This document shows, one piece after another, positions 13,401 through 26,600 of a stretch of DNA of 64,000 nt (the stretch's first letter is position 1; every line of letters begins with the position of its first letter). Source of the DNA: Climacteris rufus (lineage: Eukaryota; Chordata; Aves; Passeriformes; Climacteridae); the NCBI GenBank assembly GCA_013398175.1, contig VZRZ01008696.1:606633-670632 (forward strand), in the 5' to 3' direction. Both the position numbers and the translations under genes were made by a program. Below the pieces are notes generated by a model. That model was not told where the DNA came from. It ran no database searches and was given only the letters and a program-made list of their open reading frames with translations.

Positions 13401-16159
13401 TATTGTACCTAAAATCATGGGGAAAAAATAAACTGAGAGTTGCATCAGCACCTTACTCAGTTAGTAACAGCCTAGATAAAAAGGGAGAGTTTTGAGATGC
13501 TGTCTTCCCAGGAAATTTCAGTGGTTTACTAAGTGGAAAACACCAGCACTCCAAATAAATTCTTAACTATTTAGCTTTGGATTCCTTCAGCATACACTTA
13601 CACTCAAATCCAAACTCTCATCCTCCTTCCCTAGGTATTAAAACAGGACAAGCTGAACATACTGAGCAAAGTAGTTACTCCCAACATCTAAAGATAGGAA
13701 ACCTTTTCTCCAAGGGTATGCACCACACAGGCCACTCTTTGATAGTCCTGACTTTGATGGGACAGCAAACATTGCACACACAGATTTTGTGTTTTGGATA
13801 AATATATGGCACAGAAAGGAACTGGTTAACAAGAACACAGGAAACTCCTTACAAATTGGTAGTGATGGCAATTTCCTGCAATAACTTAGAAGATTTTCAC
13901 TTGCTTGGTTGGATTGGTAACTCATATCCTTAGGTTGAAATTCAAGAACCTCAAGTCCTGACACACAATCCAGTGATTAATAATATAGACTGTGTATACA
14001 AGACTGTGAAATATACAGGACCAAATTCATGGTATACCTACATTAGGTGTAACATAAATGTTTTTCAGACAAGCTTTTGGTTTCAATACACTTTTGAAGG
14101 TTTGTTATTGGAGAAGAGGCTTAGAAAATTGACTATTCAAGAAAAGCTACCACAACAGTCAATGAGAGCTATGTCCAACTGCAAAGAAAGACCTGAGCAA
14201 AGACTAGGACTCCAAAGGGGATTTCCAAAATCACTCAAATGATACCAGGACTATGGAATAGTTTTTGGAGGCAGAGAGAGCATTTCAGCATCCTACTCTA
14301 GCAGCTTTCTCAAGAAGGTATTAAATTATCCATCTGCCATTTGTAAAACCTCTCTGAATACTTCCAAACCAAGCAAACACTTTAAAAAATTCTAACATGA
14401 GCCTTTAGCTGTATGGATGTCCTATATGGTTATCAGGAAGCACACAGCTGGTTTGCAAAAGAACAAATTACACTGACCACAGGTCAGCTGCCGAGCTCTT
14501 CTGAAAATTCAGACACTTGATTCTGTTGTCAAAATGTAAAACTGACAAGCTGCAAACATTGAACATCTGTCTCTGACCTCCACCAAAATCTGTGTATTAT
14601 TGACTGAAATCAGAGCAGGGGTTAAAACCAAGGGCATATGGATTAACAAATTCTATCATGATTCTTGCTCTTTACAAGCACAGCTTTAGTTGATTTTTCA
14701 CAACAGAGATGCTTCTGTGTTTAAAGACAGAACAGTGGCTAGTGTGTAACACAGCTGAGGAAAACAGGAGGAGAAAGAGCCAGGAAAACACCCTGAGATC
14801 ACTGTTGTGAACCAGACGCTTCCACCTCACAGCCTGACACGAACCACACGGTTTGATGGCCAAGGGGCAGCATGTCATGCTTTAGTGTTGCATTCTTCTC
14901 CCCCGTGGCAGTGAGCTGCATTACAATCTGTAAAGTAGTAAACCCACAGAGACCATTATAAATAGTCATGGAATGCCCTGCAGTGACTGCAGCAGAGCTG
15001 GAGCTGTGCTTTCTGAGCCCCTCGAGGAATTTCAGCTGTGGCTTAACTGTAGGGACATCACTTATCCTATCAGCTGAATATCTAGTAGACAGGTAGATGT
15101 GGGCCTTCACACAAGATGTGACAAGGTGTACAGCTGCTACAGTGAATCCATGTTTGCTGGGATGAGGCTTTAGGGGCCTTCAGTTCCTGAAAACAGCAGT
15201 CATCTCTCTGCCATTTCATCTCCCATAGCTTTCTTCTGCAGAGAATCATCCTCTTGTCCAAGGGAGCAGGCAATAGCTGAGGCCCAGCTTAGGAGATCGC
15301 TTGGAAAACAAGCCTAACTCAGCGCTTCTTCCCTGCCCCACCAACATGGTTCATCACATGGACCCCACTGAAAGATTAGAACTGTCCCCCACTGTCCCCA
15401 GCCCTCACAGGCAGCCAAGATGCACTGAGTGTCTATCCTGCCCCACAGACAATGGCTTAGGGAGATGCCACAGCAGAGCCACAACACCTGCTGCAGAGCA
15501 CTGCTGCAGTCCACAGGCTGTGTCTCCCTCTGGAACCGTGTGGATTCCCATCCTGTAACACACAGCTCAAACTCTCTCCAGATGCACGTGGAAATTTCAC
15601 TCGTCCCATCAGTTGCCAGGAGTAACACACAACCCTCAGCCCTGCTCTGCCCACAGTCCCCACTCCTGCTCTTTCAAAAGTTCTACCAACATGACTTGAG
15701 GCACCCAGCACTTTCCATACAGTGATTAAGGTACAGGAATAGACATCTCCTTTGGGAAGCCCTCTTATTTCCCTTTTCCTCCTCATTTCAGTTTCTAACA
15801 CACTGCAGCTATGGGAGCTTCACAAGGTTCAGCTCTCTCACCACTGGCATTTGTGTCACCAAGCCTCTTGTCCCGCAGAATCAGCCTACAACTCCTCCCA
15901 GGTCTTTCCTGGTTTTGTGGGTGACAATGGCTATTCAAAACTGGGGAAAACCAGGAACTAGAGAACATTCCCAGCATCTAAAAAGTATCTCATATTCTCA
16001 CAAAACCAGGCCTGAGATTGATCACTCTTTTTTGTCCCCAAAGCTCACTTGGCTCTTACTTGTTATTTACTGCCCAAACTTGTGTGGTTTGATGCTCAAG
16101 AGTTCACAGAACTTCTTCATGTGCCAGATTTATTATGAAACCTCAGGCTGCAGCTTCTG
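10401..16159. other. Unique non-coding DNA, no gene recognised
   Basis: Frames reach about 123 codons (10954-11325, -) but none shows domain-like sequence, and most overlap frames on the other strand. Details seen: a CAG/gtgagt donor-like site on the - strand at 10484 with a pyrimidine-rich acceptor-like site only 20 bases upstream, too close for an ordinary exon; a small perfect inverted repeat at 12643-12664; a short run of A at 13387-13398; G-rich gggggtgggggg near 12975. Nothing indicates a transcribed gene. Confidence 0.5.
12643..12664. repeat. Short perfect inverted repeat (9-base arms, 4-base loop)
   Basis: agttatttc, then ctgt, then gaaataact. The arms are exactly complementary. It is a small cruciform-capable palindrome with no terminator-like or gene context in this eukaryotic setting; probably incidental. 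Confidence 0.8.
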
Positions 16160-16670
16160 GCAGGCCAACTTTCATCAGGTGTCTGCCTCACCTGCAGTGC
16201 AAAAAGAGCAATGCAGGCCCCAGCTGCCTCCAGAAAGGGCAGCGCAGGACCCCGCTGTGCCGGTAGCGCAGTGTGCCTGCCAGAGCAGGAATCCTCCTCA
16301 GCAGCAGAACTCACAGATGGGTTCTGTGCCACCAGCCCGGTGCTGGAATGACACGGAAGCAGAGTGGGCCGTGCTGTGCCCCCTCCCTGAAGGCAATGAA
16401 GAGCACTGGCTCCCTGGCTGTCCCCTCCTTTTCGGGAGCACATCACCCAGGTGGCTGCTGTCACTGTCCTGAGGCGCAGCCAGGCTCGGGCAGGTTTGCA
16501 GCGCAGTGCAGTTGGCTCCTGCCCCAGCTGAGAGAGGAGCCAGCAGCTGTGCGAGCCCACAGCCATCCCCGGCCAGGGCCGGTGCCTGTGCAGGGGCTGA
16601 AGTGTGCAGCAGCTAATTCCTTACAGCTTGCACTGCTGAGCCCTCGCCGGGGCAGACACTTGGGCGCCCC
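16160..16670. other. GC-richer block with overlapping open frames on both strands
   Basis: GC content is visibly higher than in the flanks, and frames of 185 (+, 15915-16472), 149 (-, 16117-16566) and 146 codons (+, 16273-16713) overlap here. Mutual overlap on both strands and low-complexity composition (alanine, arginine, serine, proline) indicate stop-poor GC-rich DNA rather than a gene. CpG is only moderately represented, so it is not a convincing CpG island. A - strand CAG/gtgagg site at about 16191 has no convincing exon attached. Confidence 0.5.
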
Positions 16671-18941
16671 TGTACAGTTAAAGATCACAGGCCTTGATAA
16701 CCTGGCTCTTTGATTTATGACAGCCCAGACCTTAGTGATCACCTAATGAGGGGAACCTGGAGTGTCAACCTGTTTATTAAATACCCAGAACCAGCTGTAG
16801 ACCCAGCCAAGGAAATAAGTTAATCATATTTCTCATTTATTTTGTGTATCCCTCGCACTCCCTGGCTCTCCCCGTTCTCTCCTTCGTTCTGCCTGGCTCC
16901 CTCTTTTCATCTCAGAAGGGGAGGGATTTCGGACAGGTCATTTACGGAGACTGTCAGGGGGCCAAAATGTTTGTGATTTCCTACTGATTTCTTAGGTGTT
17001 TAGAAGTTAATAATATTCAGCACCTCATGATTCTTTCCTAGATGTCAAACAAAGACATGAAAGGCAAGGAACCCAAGAGGAAAGGAGGGGGAAGGAGGGA
17101 AAGGGATGGAGCAGCAAAGGCAGTAGGAGAACAACTTTCATTTTCCCCACAGTTTTAAAGAAAGCTGTATCCATGAAAAATCCAGCCTTAGTACTAACAC
17201 AAAAAAAAAAATATATAAGAATCATGCAAACATCTCTCCACTGCTTTTAGCCAAACAAAAATTTCTTTGCTCTTCTTTGTAACACCCTGGGCAATACAAA
17301 CTAAGATCCAAAAGGCAAAGATTCAACCTGTAAAACTACTTTACATTTATGAGTTTTTTCTTCTATCCCTGCTCATGGCTCTTACTTACCTATTCATTCA
17401 AGTTTCCTGTTTTGTTTTTTCTTTTTAATACCTTTGAAGAAACTTATGGAAACCAGGAGTAACCAAAAAAAACAAAAAATCACCATATCCATCCATCTGA
17501 TAGGACACAACTCAGAATCTGGGGAAAAAAGATATCCAATATCATAATGATACCAGACATTACACAAATAATCTGGATAACTCAGAAACAGATCTAGGGC
17601 ACACAACAAGTGCAGTTATGTCTATACTGACATATTATTGTGAAGTTTATAATCATTAGAACTTGAATGAAGCTCAGTGATCACCAATTCAAGTGTTTTC
17701 ATTTCTCTTTGACCACAACTTTCTTTAACTTAGAAGAGTTTTAATTTAAAAAGTGCATCTCATCAGTGAGCACAGCTTCTGCTATCTCACAAGATGAAGC
17801 TGGGCCCAGCAACTGTGAATCTGCCTCTGAATAAGCCTGTCTGCCACATCTGCAAAAATAAACCTAGAAATCTGAGGCAATAAACACCCTTATTCATAAA
17901 TACTTCGGTGAAACAGAATGTGCAGAAAGCTCTCAGATACCTGCTCTGATCCCACACGGGACAATGAATGAGGCCATACCTACCCCTTGTGCTATATTCA
18001 CAAAGGATGAGGCAGCTGATACAGAGCACCAGGAAAATCCCATGTTTACTGTTCTTAAACAAGAGTTCCCTACATTTTACACCATCCCAACCAGCAGTGT
18101 GATATTTGAATTGCAATCAAAGTCTTCTGAGAGCTGGAGCACATTTGTGCATCCCAGCCCTGAGGTCAGCAGGGCTGGAATACTGCAGGGGCAGATCCAC
18201 AACCAACACAGTCAGAGCCCTGGATCAGCTGCTTGGGGAAAAGGGAATACCTGCCTCTGCTATCACCTGAGAGGCCAAAAGGAAAGAGGGCTTTGGGATA
18301 ACACAGCTTTTGAGTTGCAAATGGCAGATAAGTATCTTCACTTCTGGCCCAACAACGATCAGATATAAGCCTGAGGTCTGGGCTCATCACACAGGACCTT
18401 GTTCTGTGCATGCCTCTGCTTCCATGAGAAACTAGGAGACCAGGAACTGGCTCTTCAGGGAAGGAGAAAGGGGCCTGCAGAGCACCTTCTTATTGACTGG
18501 AACTATGATGCTTCTAATAGTGCCTTCCACAGCCTTCAAAGACCTTCTCCTTCTTTCACACTGACCAGGTGAGGTCACAGACTGAGCTCTGTGATGTCCT
18601 CCACGGGTGAACTAACAGGGATAGAAAAGAGCCCCCACACGACTCCTTTTTGTTGGCAGTGGCAGGAGAAATGAAACTCCTGATGTGCCAGTCCTGCAAG
18701 TCTCTGAGTGAGCTGACAAGACCTCCAGGAGTCAAGCTTATCAGAAGTTGTTGCCTCATCCTTTCAGGCTCAAGGCTTGCAGAATTAGCCGAAAACATCA
18801 AGTGGTGCTATTTACAGAGGCTCCACCCTGATGGAATGATTTTCAAAGGTATCAGACACCCGATCTGAGCTGAACAACTGCAATTCCACCCCTTGGTATT
18901 TCAGTGTTGTCCCCTTTCGCCCCTCCTGAGGCAGCACTCAC
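16671..18941. other. Non-coding DNA with a regulatory-looking block at its start
   Basis: 16690-16850 (gatttatgacagcccagacc, gtttattaaatacc, aagttaatcatattt) has the dense AT-motif texture of a conserved element but no proof of conservation. A - strand TAG/gtaagt donor-like site at 17388 pairs with a pyrimidine-rich acceptor-like site at 17519, giving a 129-base segment; it is T/A low complexity and its frames are closed near the end, so I do not call it an exon. The rest has no recognisable feature. Confidence 0.45.
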
Positions 18942-19036
18942 CTCAGCATGTACCTCTGTCTCCTTGTGCCCCTTCCCAGGCCTTCCTATCACACCATTAA
19001 CTGGCTTTTGCAACTCAAAGGAGGAGCTCAGCCAGG
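18942..19036 (-). other. Candidate exon (weak), - strand
   Basis: On the - strand the segment ends with GAG followed by gtgagt, a strong 5' splice-site pattern. It begins after a TTAAG that is preceded by a short pyrimidine-rich run, a weaker acceptor. One of three frames is open across all 95 bases (acceptor phase 2). The product is not recognised. Openness of a 31-codon stretch is weak evidence. Confidence 0.15.
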
Positions 19037-19455
19037 CTTAAGAGCCCGAGATTGACAGATTTACCAATTCAACCCCCCTGCCTACTCTCACAGATGAGTG
19101 CTTTGAGCTACCAAGTTCATGCACCCTCCAGACTACACAAGAATCTGCCTAAAGCCTCCCCACATCTCCCTGATTTGCACTGGCCAGAAGAGCCCATAAG
19201 GGCAGCCCAGAGTGCACTTTCTCTGGTGCTTTATCCAGCCTGCTTGGAAATGACGAGGAAATGCTTTGGGTTGCTGCAGACTAGCCCAATTTTTAGCTTC
19301 AGAAGTCTTAACGCTTTGCTTGGTTTCCTTTTATCTGCCTCTTTATCTGTTTAAATTTAGCCTGGTTCCTCTCTGCTGTTTCCCAAGTCCGAGCCAATAT
19401 CTGTTACCCAGTAGCCAAGGGGGATCTTTCTCTGCCACTTTCCCTCTTCCTTCAG

Positions 19456-19533
19456 CTCCACTCATTCTCTCGCAGGAGCTGAGGCTCTCTTGACCCAAAA
19501 TCACGATCCTGCTGGCAGCTGCTGCTACCGGAG
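19456..19533 (+). other. Candidate exon (weak), + strand
   Basis: Acceptor pattern ttccctcttccttcag ends at 19455 (an alternative acceptor, ttctctcgcag, ends at 19475). The donor is CCGGAG followed by gtaaga at 19534, a near-consensus 5' splice site. One frame is open across the segment; it is not recognised as any protein. It sits about 560 bases upstream of a CpG-dense stretch. It may be a non-coding RNA exon or a chance match. Confidence 0.2.
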
Positions 19534-20086
19534 GTAAGATGTCTTCAAGGCACGACATCAAGGAGTACTGCAGAAAATAGAAGCAAATCCTAAAGGCTGG
19601 CTGTGTCTATATAATATATTTATTTAATTGATATGCTCTCAGCTTTCCTTAATAGAAATTGTCAGAAGCATCCAGCAGAATTGCCTCTCGCTATTCAGTG
19701 AGTCCCCCGGAGCAGGCAGGTAGCAGATGGGGATGGGAAGAAATTGCTAACTGCCCTTATTGTGTGGAAATGAGCCTGCAAGCACTTGCAAGAGGAGTAT
19801 TTCAAGGCTCAACTGAGAAATAATAGTATGGACATTGCAGCAGGCAGCTAAAGTGGGAAACAGGAGCAAAACAGGTCTGTGCTGAGAGGAACTGGAAAGG
19901 AAGAGAATGTACCCAGCGGCTGCCGGCATCAGGAGCAAGCCCTGTGGGCGGCTCTCTAGCTGGGGATATGGCAGGGGGACACACACGGACACAAAGGAGT
20001 TGTTTTCCTCCCTCTGAAGACGCTGCAGCCAACATGACTGGCAGCTGCCACTCAGCCCCTGTCTGCTGTGCTCTCTTTCACCCAGA

Positions 20087-20262
20087 CGCCCTGGCTGGCG
20101 TGGCAAAGAGCAGGGTGTGTAAGGCAGCCACTGCAGGCAGCCGCCTCCGCCGCTCCGCCGCCGGCCGCAGGCAGGCGGGACACGCACAGCACCCGGGCGG
20201 GCGGGGCTCTCAGCGGGCAGCCACGGCTCGGCACGGGCTGTCACATCGGGATGGCTCCGGAG
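20087..20262. promoter_or_regulatory. Small CpG-dense island (possible promoter)
   Basis: About 175 bases with many CpG dinucleotides (for example ccgcctccgccgctccgccg at 20142) and high GC, in contrast to the surrounding AT-rich DNA. Methylation-free CpG clusters in vertebrates usually mark promoters. Open frames of 188 (-) and 129 (+) codons cross it but are proline/arginine/serine low-complexity and antiparallel. No TATA box or initiator stands out, so direction is not determined. It is shorter than a typical island. Confidence 0.3.
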
Positions 20263-20283
20263 GGGCAGCAGGGACGTGCCTTC

Positions 20284-20311
20284 CCTCCTCCCTGCCCTCC
20301 TCCCTGCCCTC
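20284..20311 (+). repeat. Short tandem repeat, 12-base unit
   Basis: cctccctgccct is repeated about twice with a partial copy at the start. A minor C/T-rich tandem duplication at the edge of the CpG-dense stretch. Confidence 0.7.
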
Positions 20312-23300
20312 ACTGCTTCTGACCGTGCTGTAGGCCCAGGGCAATTCAGGGAGCTTTGGGGCTACTCGGCCCACGCTGTGCCCCCTCACAGACACACCTT
20401 AGGGGAGGAGACCAGCCTAAACCTTATCCACGTCCATTTCTGTTTAAAGCAAGCCCTTGTCACCACTTCCCTGCACGATGGAATATTCTGTGCAACATGA
20501 TCACGGATCATTGTCCTTTTTCATTTTAACTCCTCAGCAGCCCTATCGGGAGAAAGGATTTTCCACACTAGGTGAGGATCTGTTGCAACAGTTCTCTAGC
20601 AATCAGATCTAAGACAGCCAGGACGCAGGGGTAAGACAAAAAGCTGAATCTTTACAACGGAACATGGAGAAAGTCTGTTAAAAATCTTACTTTCTTTTAT
20701 CAGGCAGAATAGCAAATGCATTCTCTTGTTAACATCCTCTCCCAACAGCAGAAAATCTTTCAGGGCCAGCTGATGGCAACAGCAATGGGGGAACAGCACT
20801 TCAGTGCCTGGGCTGCTTGCACGACTTGCAGTGGTGATGCTGGAGCTTCCCTTGCTGCACAGTAAATCCAGCCATGGTCTGATAGTAAAAAAAAAAAAGT
20901 CCTCACCCAGTAGCACAGACCTGGACCTTCTTTACAGAGTTTTAAAAGTGTGAGGCACATTCTCCCTTGTCCTCAGAGCCTTCAGTTACAGGCATATATA
21001 CTCCCAAAGACAGGGAGCATCTTGAACAAATTACTTCAGCTACTGTGGCACAGAAGTCTTTGGACCATGTTTTCCCTTTTTTCCTTCCTCTTACTCCATT
21101 AACTGATGCTCTCTTTCTCCCTGAACACCTCGTTTATTTTGCTTTTCCCCATTTTCCTATGTTGAACACCTTGTCCTCACTGCCAAATATCTTGTATTCC
21201 AAGGGGAAACTCCGGAATCCCATTTTCCTCTGTCACATTTGGTTTTGTTATTGCATAGCAAAAGTAAAGCATGTGCAGAGCACACTGGATGTCAAGCAGG
21301 TCGTTTCACTGCAGCAAACCCCTTCTGTTTACTCACAATTTTGGCAGGCAGCATTTTCAGAAACACCCACAACGCTCTGACTTTCAGTGAGACTGAGCTG
21401 GGCTCAGTAAGCCGTGTTCTCCCAAAGATCATCTCCACAAAGCCATATAGGCAGCTTTAGACACAGATCTTGGACCAAACTCCTTATCTCTACTAGTCAG
21501 TCACTTTGAAGTCAAGAGGAGACAGGTCTAACTCATTTGGTGCTTTTGTAAAGATCACCAGGCATTTCAGATAGCTACACAGCTCAGCAAATCTGGCCCG
21601 GAGGCTCAGACCCTCCAAAAAGGCATTTAAAGCTCCCAGCCTTCACCGCCTTCAGTGGAAGATCAGCACCTTAATACGTTTGTAAATCCAGTGCTCACGC
21701 CTAAATCACCTTGAAAAATGGTACACAGTGAAAGCCAATAGGACAGCACGGCTCGCAGGGCAGAGGTCCCTAAGCTGCTAAATCCCCCCCACGCCGGCCC
21801 TGCCCGGGTGCCGGGATCCAGCAGCAGCCCAGCTACATTAGCAGGAGAGCGCATTCCCCCCAACAAGCCCCACCTGCCCAAGACTTGCCCTGAGGCTCCT
21901 ATGTCACTTAGGTGCTTTTAAAATGTTGCACTTCAACTAAATCCAGCTCCCAAATCAGTCTAATGACAATTCTGCCCCCTTGGCTTCACTTCTCAAACAT
22001 TTTATGTGGCTGGAATTTACTCGCACAAACATTGGACTTGTTTTCCGCCTGCATGTCCATGCATAAATCAAGGTATTTGCCCATGAAATTCTTCCCCAAC
22101 CAACTTGTTTGTAAAAACACAATTACTTGGGGGAGTCCCAACAAGCAAAAATTCAATGCAAGCTTTCTAGGCGGCTAATAAATTTGCCTCATTTCTGTCT
22201 TTCTCCCTCAGTCAGGAAGGAACCCAGCTATTTTTAAATCTGGATTCGTGTATGTAGCCAAATATAATGTTCTTTCTTCTGTGAGAGAGAACAGGAAAAG
22301 ATTTTAAATGTCCTAACATTTCCTAGGCCGGCTTATCTCTCTGTCACTCTCTGCATGAGAGACCCACTGTCTGCCTTGTCTGTTTAGAGTGTAATTTTTT
22401 TTTCTTTTTAGGCCGTAGTTGTCTTTTATTATGTGTTTGCACAAGGCCTGGTACAATGAGAGCAGCCTCCCCCTGATACTGCTGTTATAGGAATAATAAA
22501 CCTGTGCTGGGGGTGTATAAAACAGCAAGATGCATGTTTCCCAAAAGGATGAGCATGAAGGTCTAGCCCCAGAAAGTGAGCTAAAATGGCAAAAATAAAA
22601 ACCAAAATTGAGATGAAGCTCTCTCAGAGATGGTGAGATTACATGCAGCCACATCTGATTTCCTTGGCCCCCAGCATAGTAGCTGTCTTTACATTATGGC
22701 CTTGTTCCCATACTGAGGGGTAAACAAGTAGTTTTGTACTTTTTTGGATTGTGGCCCACAGTCTGGCAGAGTGATAACCACCAAAGCTGATGCATGCGGA
22801 GAGAATGCCGAGACATTAAGGCAGCCAGACATAAGCCTTTCAAAACACATCATTATTAAACAGAGGTGTGGGTGGGAGGAGATTTCAGATCAGAAAGACA
22901 CACCCAAGGTTACCACATTGTGTTCTAATTTTAACACTTCTTACGACCCAGAAGCAGTACCTCTCTGGCTTCAGCTCATAATATCTCCAAATCCAGGAAG
23001 CCATTATGATTCTCCAGGGTCAAAGGTTGCCTGCATTGTAATTCGCTTCCTCCTTTGGAGGTTTAATTTTGGAAATATTTCTAATTGCCATTGTATGTGA
23101 CATCGTCTTTCAGATAACCATGGAATGAGTTTTCTATTTGTTGGCTATGACTCAACTATCCAAAACAAAAAGAAAAAGCAACCCTGGACTTTCTTTGGAA
23201 CAATGATTTAAGAGTGACACAGACTTTGTAGAGGCTGTTCCACAGTCCCAGTTCTCAGCTCTAGGACTGGGCAGGTGGTGCCTCCAGTGCCCAGGGAGAC

Positions 23301-23574
23301 AGGACTACACATACAGACACACTGGAACAGCTTTCCCAGGCATCCAAGCCCCCTGGTGCAATTAGTGAATGTTCCAAAGCTGTCACAGAGGTGAATCTTC
23401 CCAGCAGCTCTGAGCAGCACTATGGTTATTTGGGTTTTAGTCTCCTTCTGGCCCTTAATGACTGTACCAGCCACATCTACCCAGGTTCCTCTCCCCAGAC
23501 AAATCCCCTGATTTTGCTCTGGTCCTACTTTCTCCCCATCCTAATTTTCACAGGCTTGCTCTCTGAACACTTAC
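20312..23574. other. Non-coding DNA, no gene recognised
   Basis: Frames up to 137 codons (20967-21380, +) are not recognisable. 21900-22200 is AT-rich with ctaatgacaattc, catgcataaatcaagg and gctaataaatttgcc, a texture like conserved regulatory DNA. 21776-21820 is a small GC patch. No repeat element was identified. Confidence 0.45.
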
Positions 23575-23687
23575 CTCCTCTCTTCTTGATACTCGTCTGG
23601 CCACGAGTCCCCTCATTCATGTTGCTACCCCTGAGGACCTTTCAGCAACAATTGCTCACACTGTCAGAAACCCTGAGGTGGTTCATG
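23575..23687 (-). other. Candidate 5' untranslated or first coding exon (weak), - strand
   Basis: On the - strand the segment ends with GAG followed by gtaagt, a perfect donor. It is preceded by a pyrimidine-rich acceptor-like run ending in TGTAG. All three frames contain stops near the start, but an ATG in the last third opens a frame running to the donor. That layout would suit a 5' exon. No protein is recognised and no promoter is visible upstream. Confidence 0.15.
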
Positions 23688-26600
23688 CTACATGAATGGA
23701 AAATAAGAGAGAATATGTCATCCAAACAAAATGCATCCGAAATTTCACAGGTCTTGCCTAAGCCCACACTGGTGTTTATGTTCTCATTTTCCCCTGATTT
23801 CCTGCAACAGCAACTTGACAGTTTTGCTACTGGTCTTTATTGTGGCATCACAATTCAGTGGCATCACAAAAGCTTGAGTGCACCATACAGGGAGCACTGT
23901 GCAAACACCTAGAACACACTGGGACCAATGGGTGCTGTTACAATTGTTATATGTAAAGACAAGTCAGGATATAATAGATTTGAGCAAGAGTAAGAAAAAA
24001 AAACCGGATTATTACAAGTTAATTTTCTTGTTCCACCTCCAGTCAAGAATTAAGATTTGGTCAGAGAAAATGCTTGAGTCTCTGGAAGTGTTCAAGTGCA
24101 ATGAACTAAATCCTTCCAGACAAAAAAAAAAAAAAATCGCCTTTTCAGATTAACAGCTCCCAGCATGCCAACCCCAGCAGTCCACCCAGTCGTGCAGTTG
24201 GTGTGGAGGAGGACTGTCTGTAAAGGAATTAAAACACTTCCAGCCCTGTTGACACCATGAACCAAAGGCTGGGGGTGGGGTGTGGAGGAAGTGTTAGAAG
24301 TCAGAGTCTGCTGGAGAAAGTGTGAACAAGCCAATTAAATCCCAACACTTTTGGACAAAGAGGTCTCTTAGGAAGAAGGAGATTAGCACCTCCTATTCAT
24401 CTGCAGCAGCAGCTTTCTGGGGGCTGTAGGACTGCCCGGCCTATCTCAAGGAGCCACCAGGGGATGGAGGGCCCTGCTGTCATCGGGGGTGGGTGTGTCA
24501 CCCCCTCCCAGCAGGACCAGGCCCTCTCATGTAGTTTGCCTTTTGCTGGAGAGTGTGTAAAGAAACACGGCTGTTGAAATCGCTGCAACACTGTCACTGG
24601 GGCTTTGTCAAGTACCCCCAAGCTTGTACTAAAAATGCCTGGTACCTTCACTAACAGTGCTGTGCTGAATCTAGAACTCCAGAAAGACCCTGTGGACCTG
24701 CAAGCTGGGCTTGGAAAGGTCCCAGTTTAAAAGCAAAATCACGAGAGCCATAGCATTGAGTATAATATTCCCAGACAATAAAATCCTGCAAACCAAGCCA
24801 TGTAAAATTTTCAATTGAGACACTGTACATGAGGCACCCAAAGGACTGGGAACTGCTGAACTCCTTGGACATGCTTCACTTCCAGGTACACTTTATACCT
24901 GGAGGACAATTCCCAGTATCATACACCTGGCAGCACCCTGTTCACCACTACAGTCTTTTATAAGCTGGCACTTTCCCCTTGTTTACATAACGACACTTGC
25001 AAATGTAGCCCCAAGTTTGAGGAGGTTCAGTAAAACCAGAGCTCTAAGAGGAACAATTCCATGTTTAGCCAACCAAGGAAAGTCAAGAGAACACGAGGAG
25101 ATGATGCTGTTAGAACAACAGAAAATACACACTTTTTGTAACTAGAGAGTAAGGTGAAAAACACAGCCTTTTTGAGACTTCCTTTTCCTCCCTTCTTTGC
25201 CTTTAAATTTCATGCTGGCCTTAGGCTGCCTAATGCCACCAATATGGAAAAGATTTTAAAGGACCTTTCCCATTCATTCATTATTTACCACTGAGTGCAC
25301 ACATGTCCCTAAACACTCATTACACAGATGAGATTGTTTAAAAATCAGAATCCAAAATTCAGACATAGGTTAACTGATGCACCTTAAAAACAAGTGGACT
25401 TTCATTTGACTCAGCTCAATGTCCAGAACCCATAAATTATCTTCAAGGGCTCCAGCTCAGCTGCTATATAGCTCTGGTTGTGACAGGAGATGCGAGTTCA
25501 ATTTCTCATTTAGGTCTCAAGTGAATTTTCTACACCTTGAATTAAAAGGGCATGTACTATTTGACTGTTTCCTTGAACCCCTCCACACCTCATTCCCTTG
25601 CTCTTGACATACTGCCAGAGAAAGCACAGGGATGGAGAGCTGGGTTATTAATTTGAGTAGTCAGGAGGAAGCAAGAAGCCTGAGCTACTAATGAGAGCTG
25701 AGTGAATGCTCAACATTCTCTCTGGCTCTCCAACCCATGAACTCATTTTGCCTGTGCTCATGGTTCCTTTGGGGTTCACTTTCCATGAGCATTCCAGCCG
25801 ACCAGTTTCTTGGCAGGAAAAATCTCACAAGCAGCCAACTTCTAAAGAAACATTTAGAGAATACTTGTGGAAAAGGAATTTTCAGGTTGTCAAACTCCAC
25901 TTTCATCCTAGCAAACAGGTCCTCAGTGGTGCTGTATGTGTTCATCTAACCAGGGCACGGAAAAGATGCCGCATGATCAACCTGCCCAACAAAGCTGACT
26001 AAATGAGTTCATTTCTGAACTTTGAGAATTCACATCCAGATGCTCATAATCTGCCAATGTTCTTCAGTCAATTTTTAAAAATACCACATTCTGAAAGACC
26101 AGGAGCTATTTCCAAAGAGAAGACCTTTTTTTTAGAAAAATCTCACCATTAACCAAAGCTCCATTCACAACACAAAATCTGTTCCCTTCCTTTCTGACTG
26201 TGATGTTATCCAGCTGGAATTACATATTGCTCAGTGGTAACCTAGACTTAAAATACTGACATTTCTGCACTGTAATATGGGCTCAGACAGACTTATTTTG
26301 CATTTTTAATCCTCTATGACATCTCAAAATTCTGTGTATTTGGTGATGAAGGACAGAAGATCTTCACCTTAGAACTACAGGAGATTTTCTGAGGTGGTTG
26401 GAACTACATTGTAGGAACTTAGAATGAGAAAATCCTGCTCCACAATAGGGCTGCTCTTACTTGGTTCACTTGTGAGAAGTACCTTAACTGCAGATAACTT
26501 CAGTGAGTTTAGGCAAGATAAATTTTTCACAGCCAACCTGAGAAATTCTTTCAACACCTCTTGGAAATACTCTGAAGTTAAAAATTACCCTTTCATTAAG

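Noticed and set aside
15915..16713. Overlapping frames of 185, 149 and 146 codons on both strands
   Set aside because: Mutually exclusive frames in GC-richer DNA with no domain-like sequence.
17390..17518. Exon-like segment on the - strand with perfect TAG/gtaagt donor and cccag acceptor
   Set aside because: The interior is T/A homopolymer-rich and the open frame closes a few bases before the donor.
19747..20313. 188-codon - strand frame across the CpG-dense stretch
   Set aside because: It overlaps a 129-codon + strand frame and others. GC-rich, stop-poor DNA explains it; composition is arginine/proline/serine low complexity.
24060..24136. Possible retrotransposed 3' end with poly(A)
   Set aside because: A 14-base A run follows sequence faintly like CR1, but CR1 does not end in poly(A) and no source transcript is recognisable.
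24122..24136. Homopolymer A run as a transcript end
   Set aside because: No AATAAA-type signal at the proper distance upstream.
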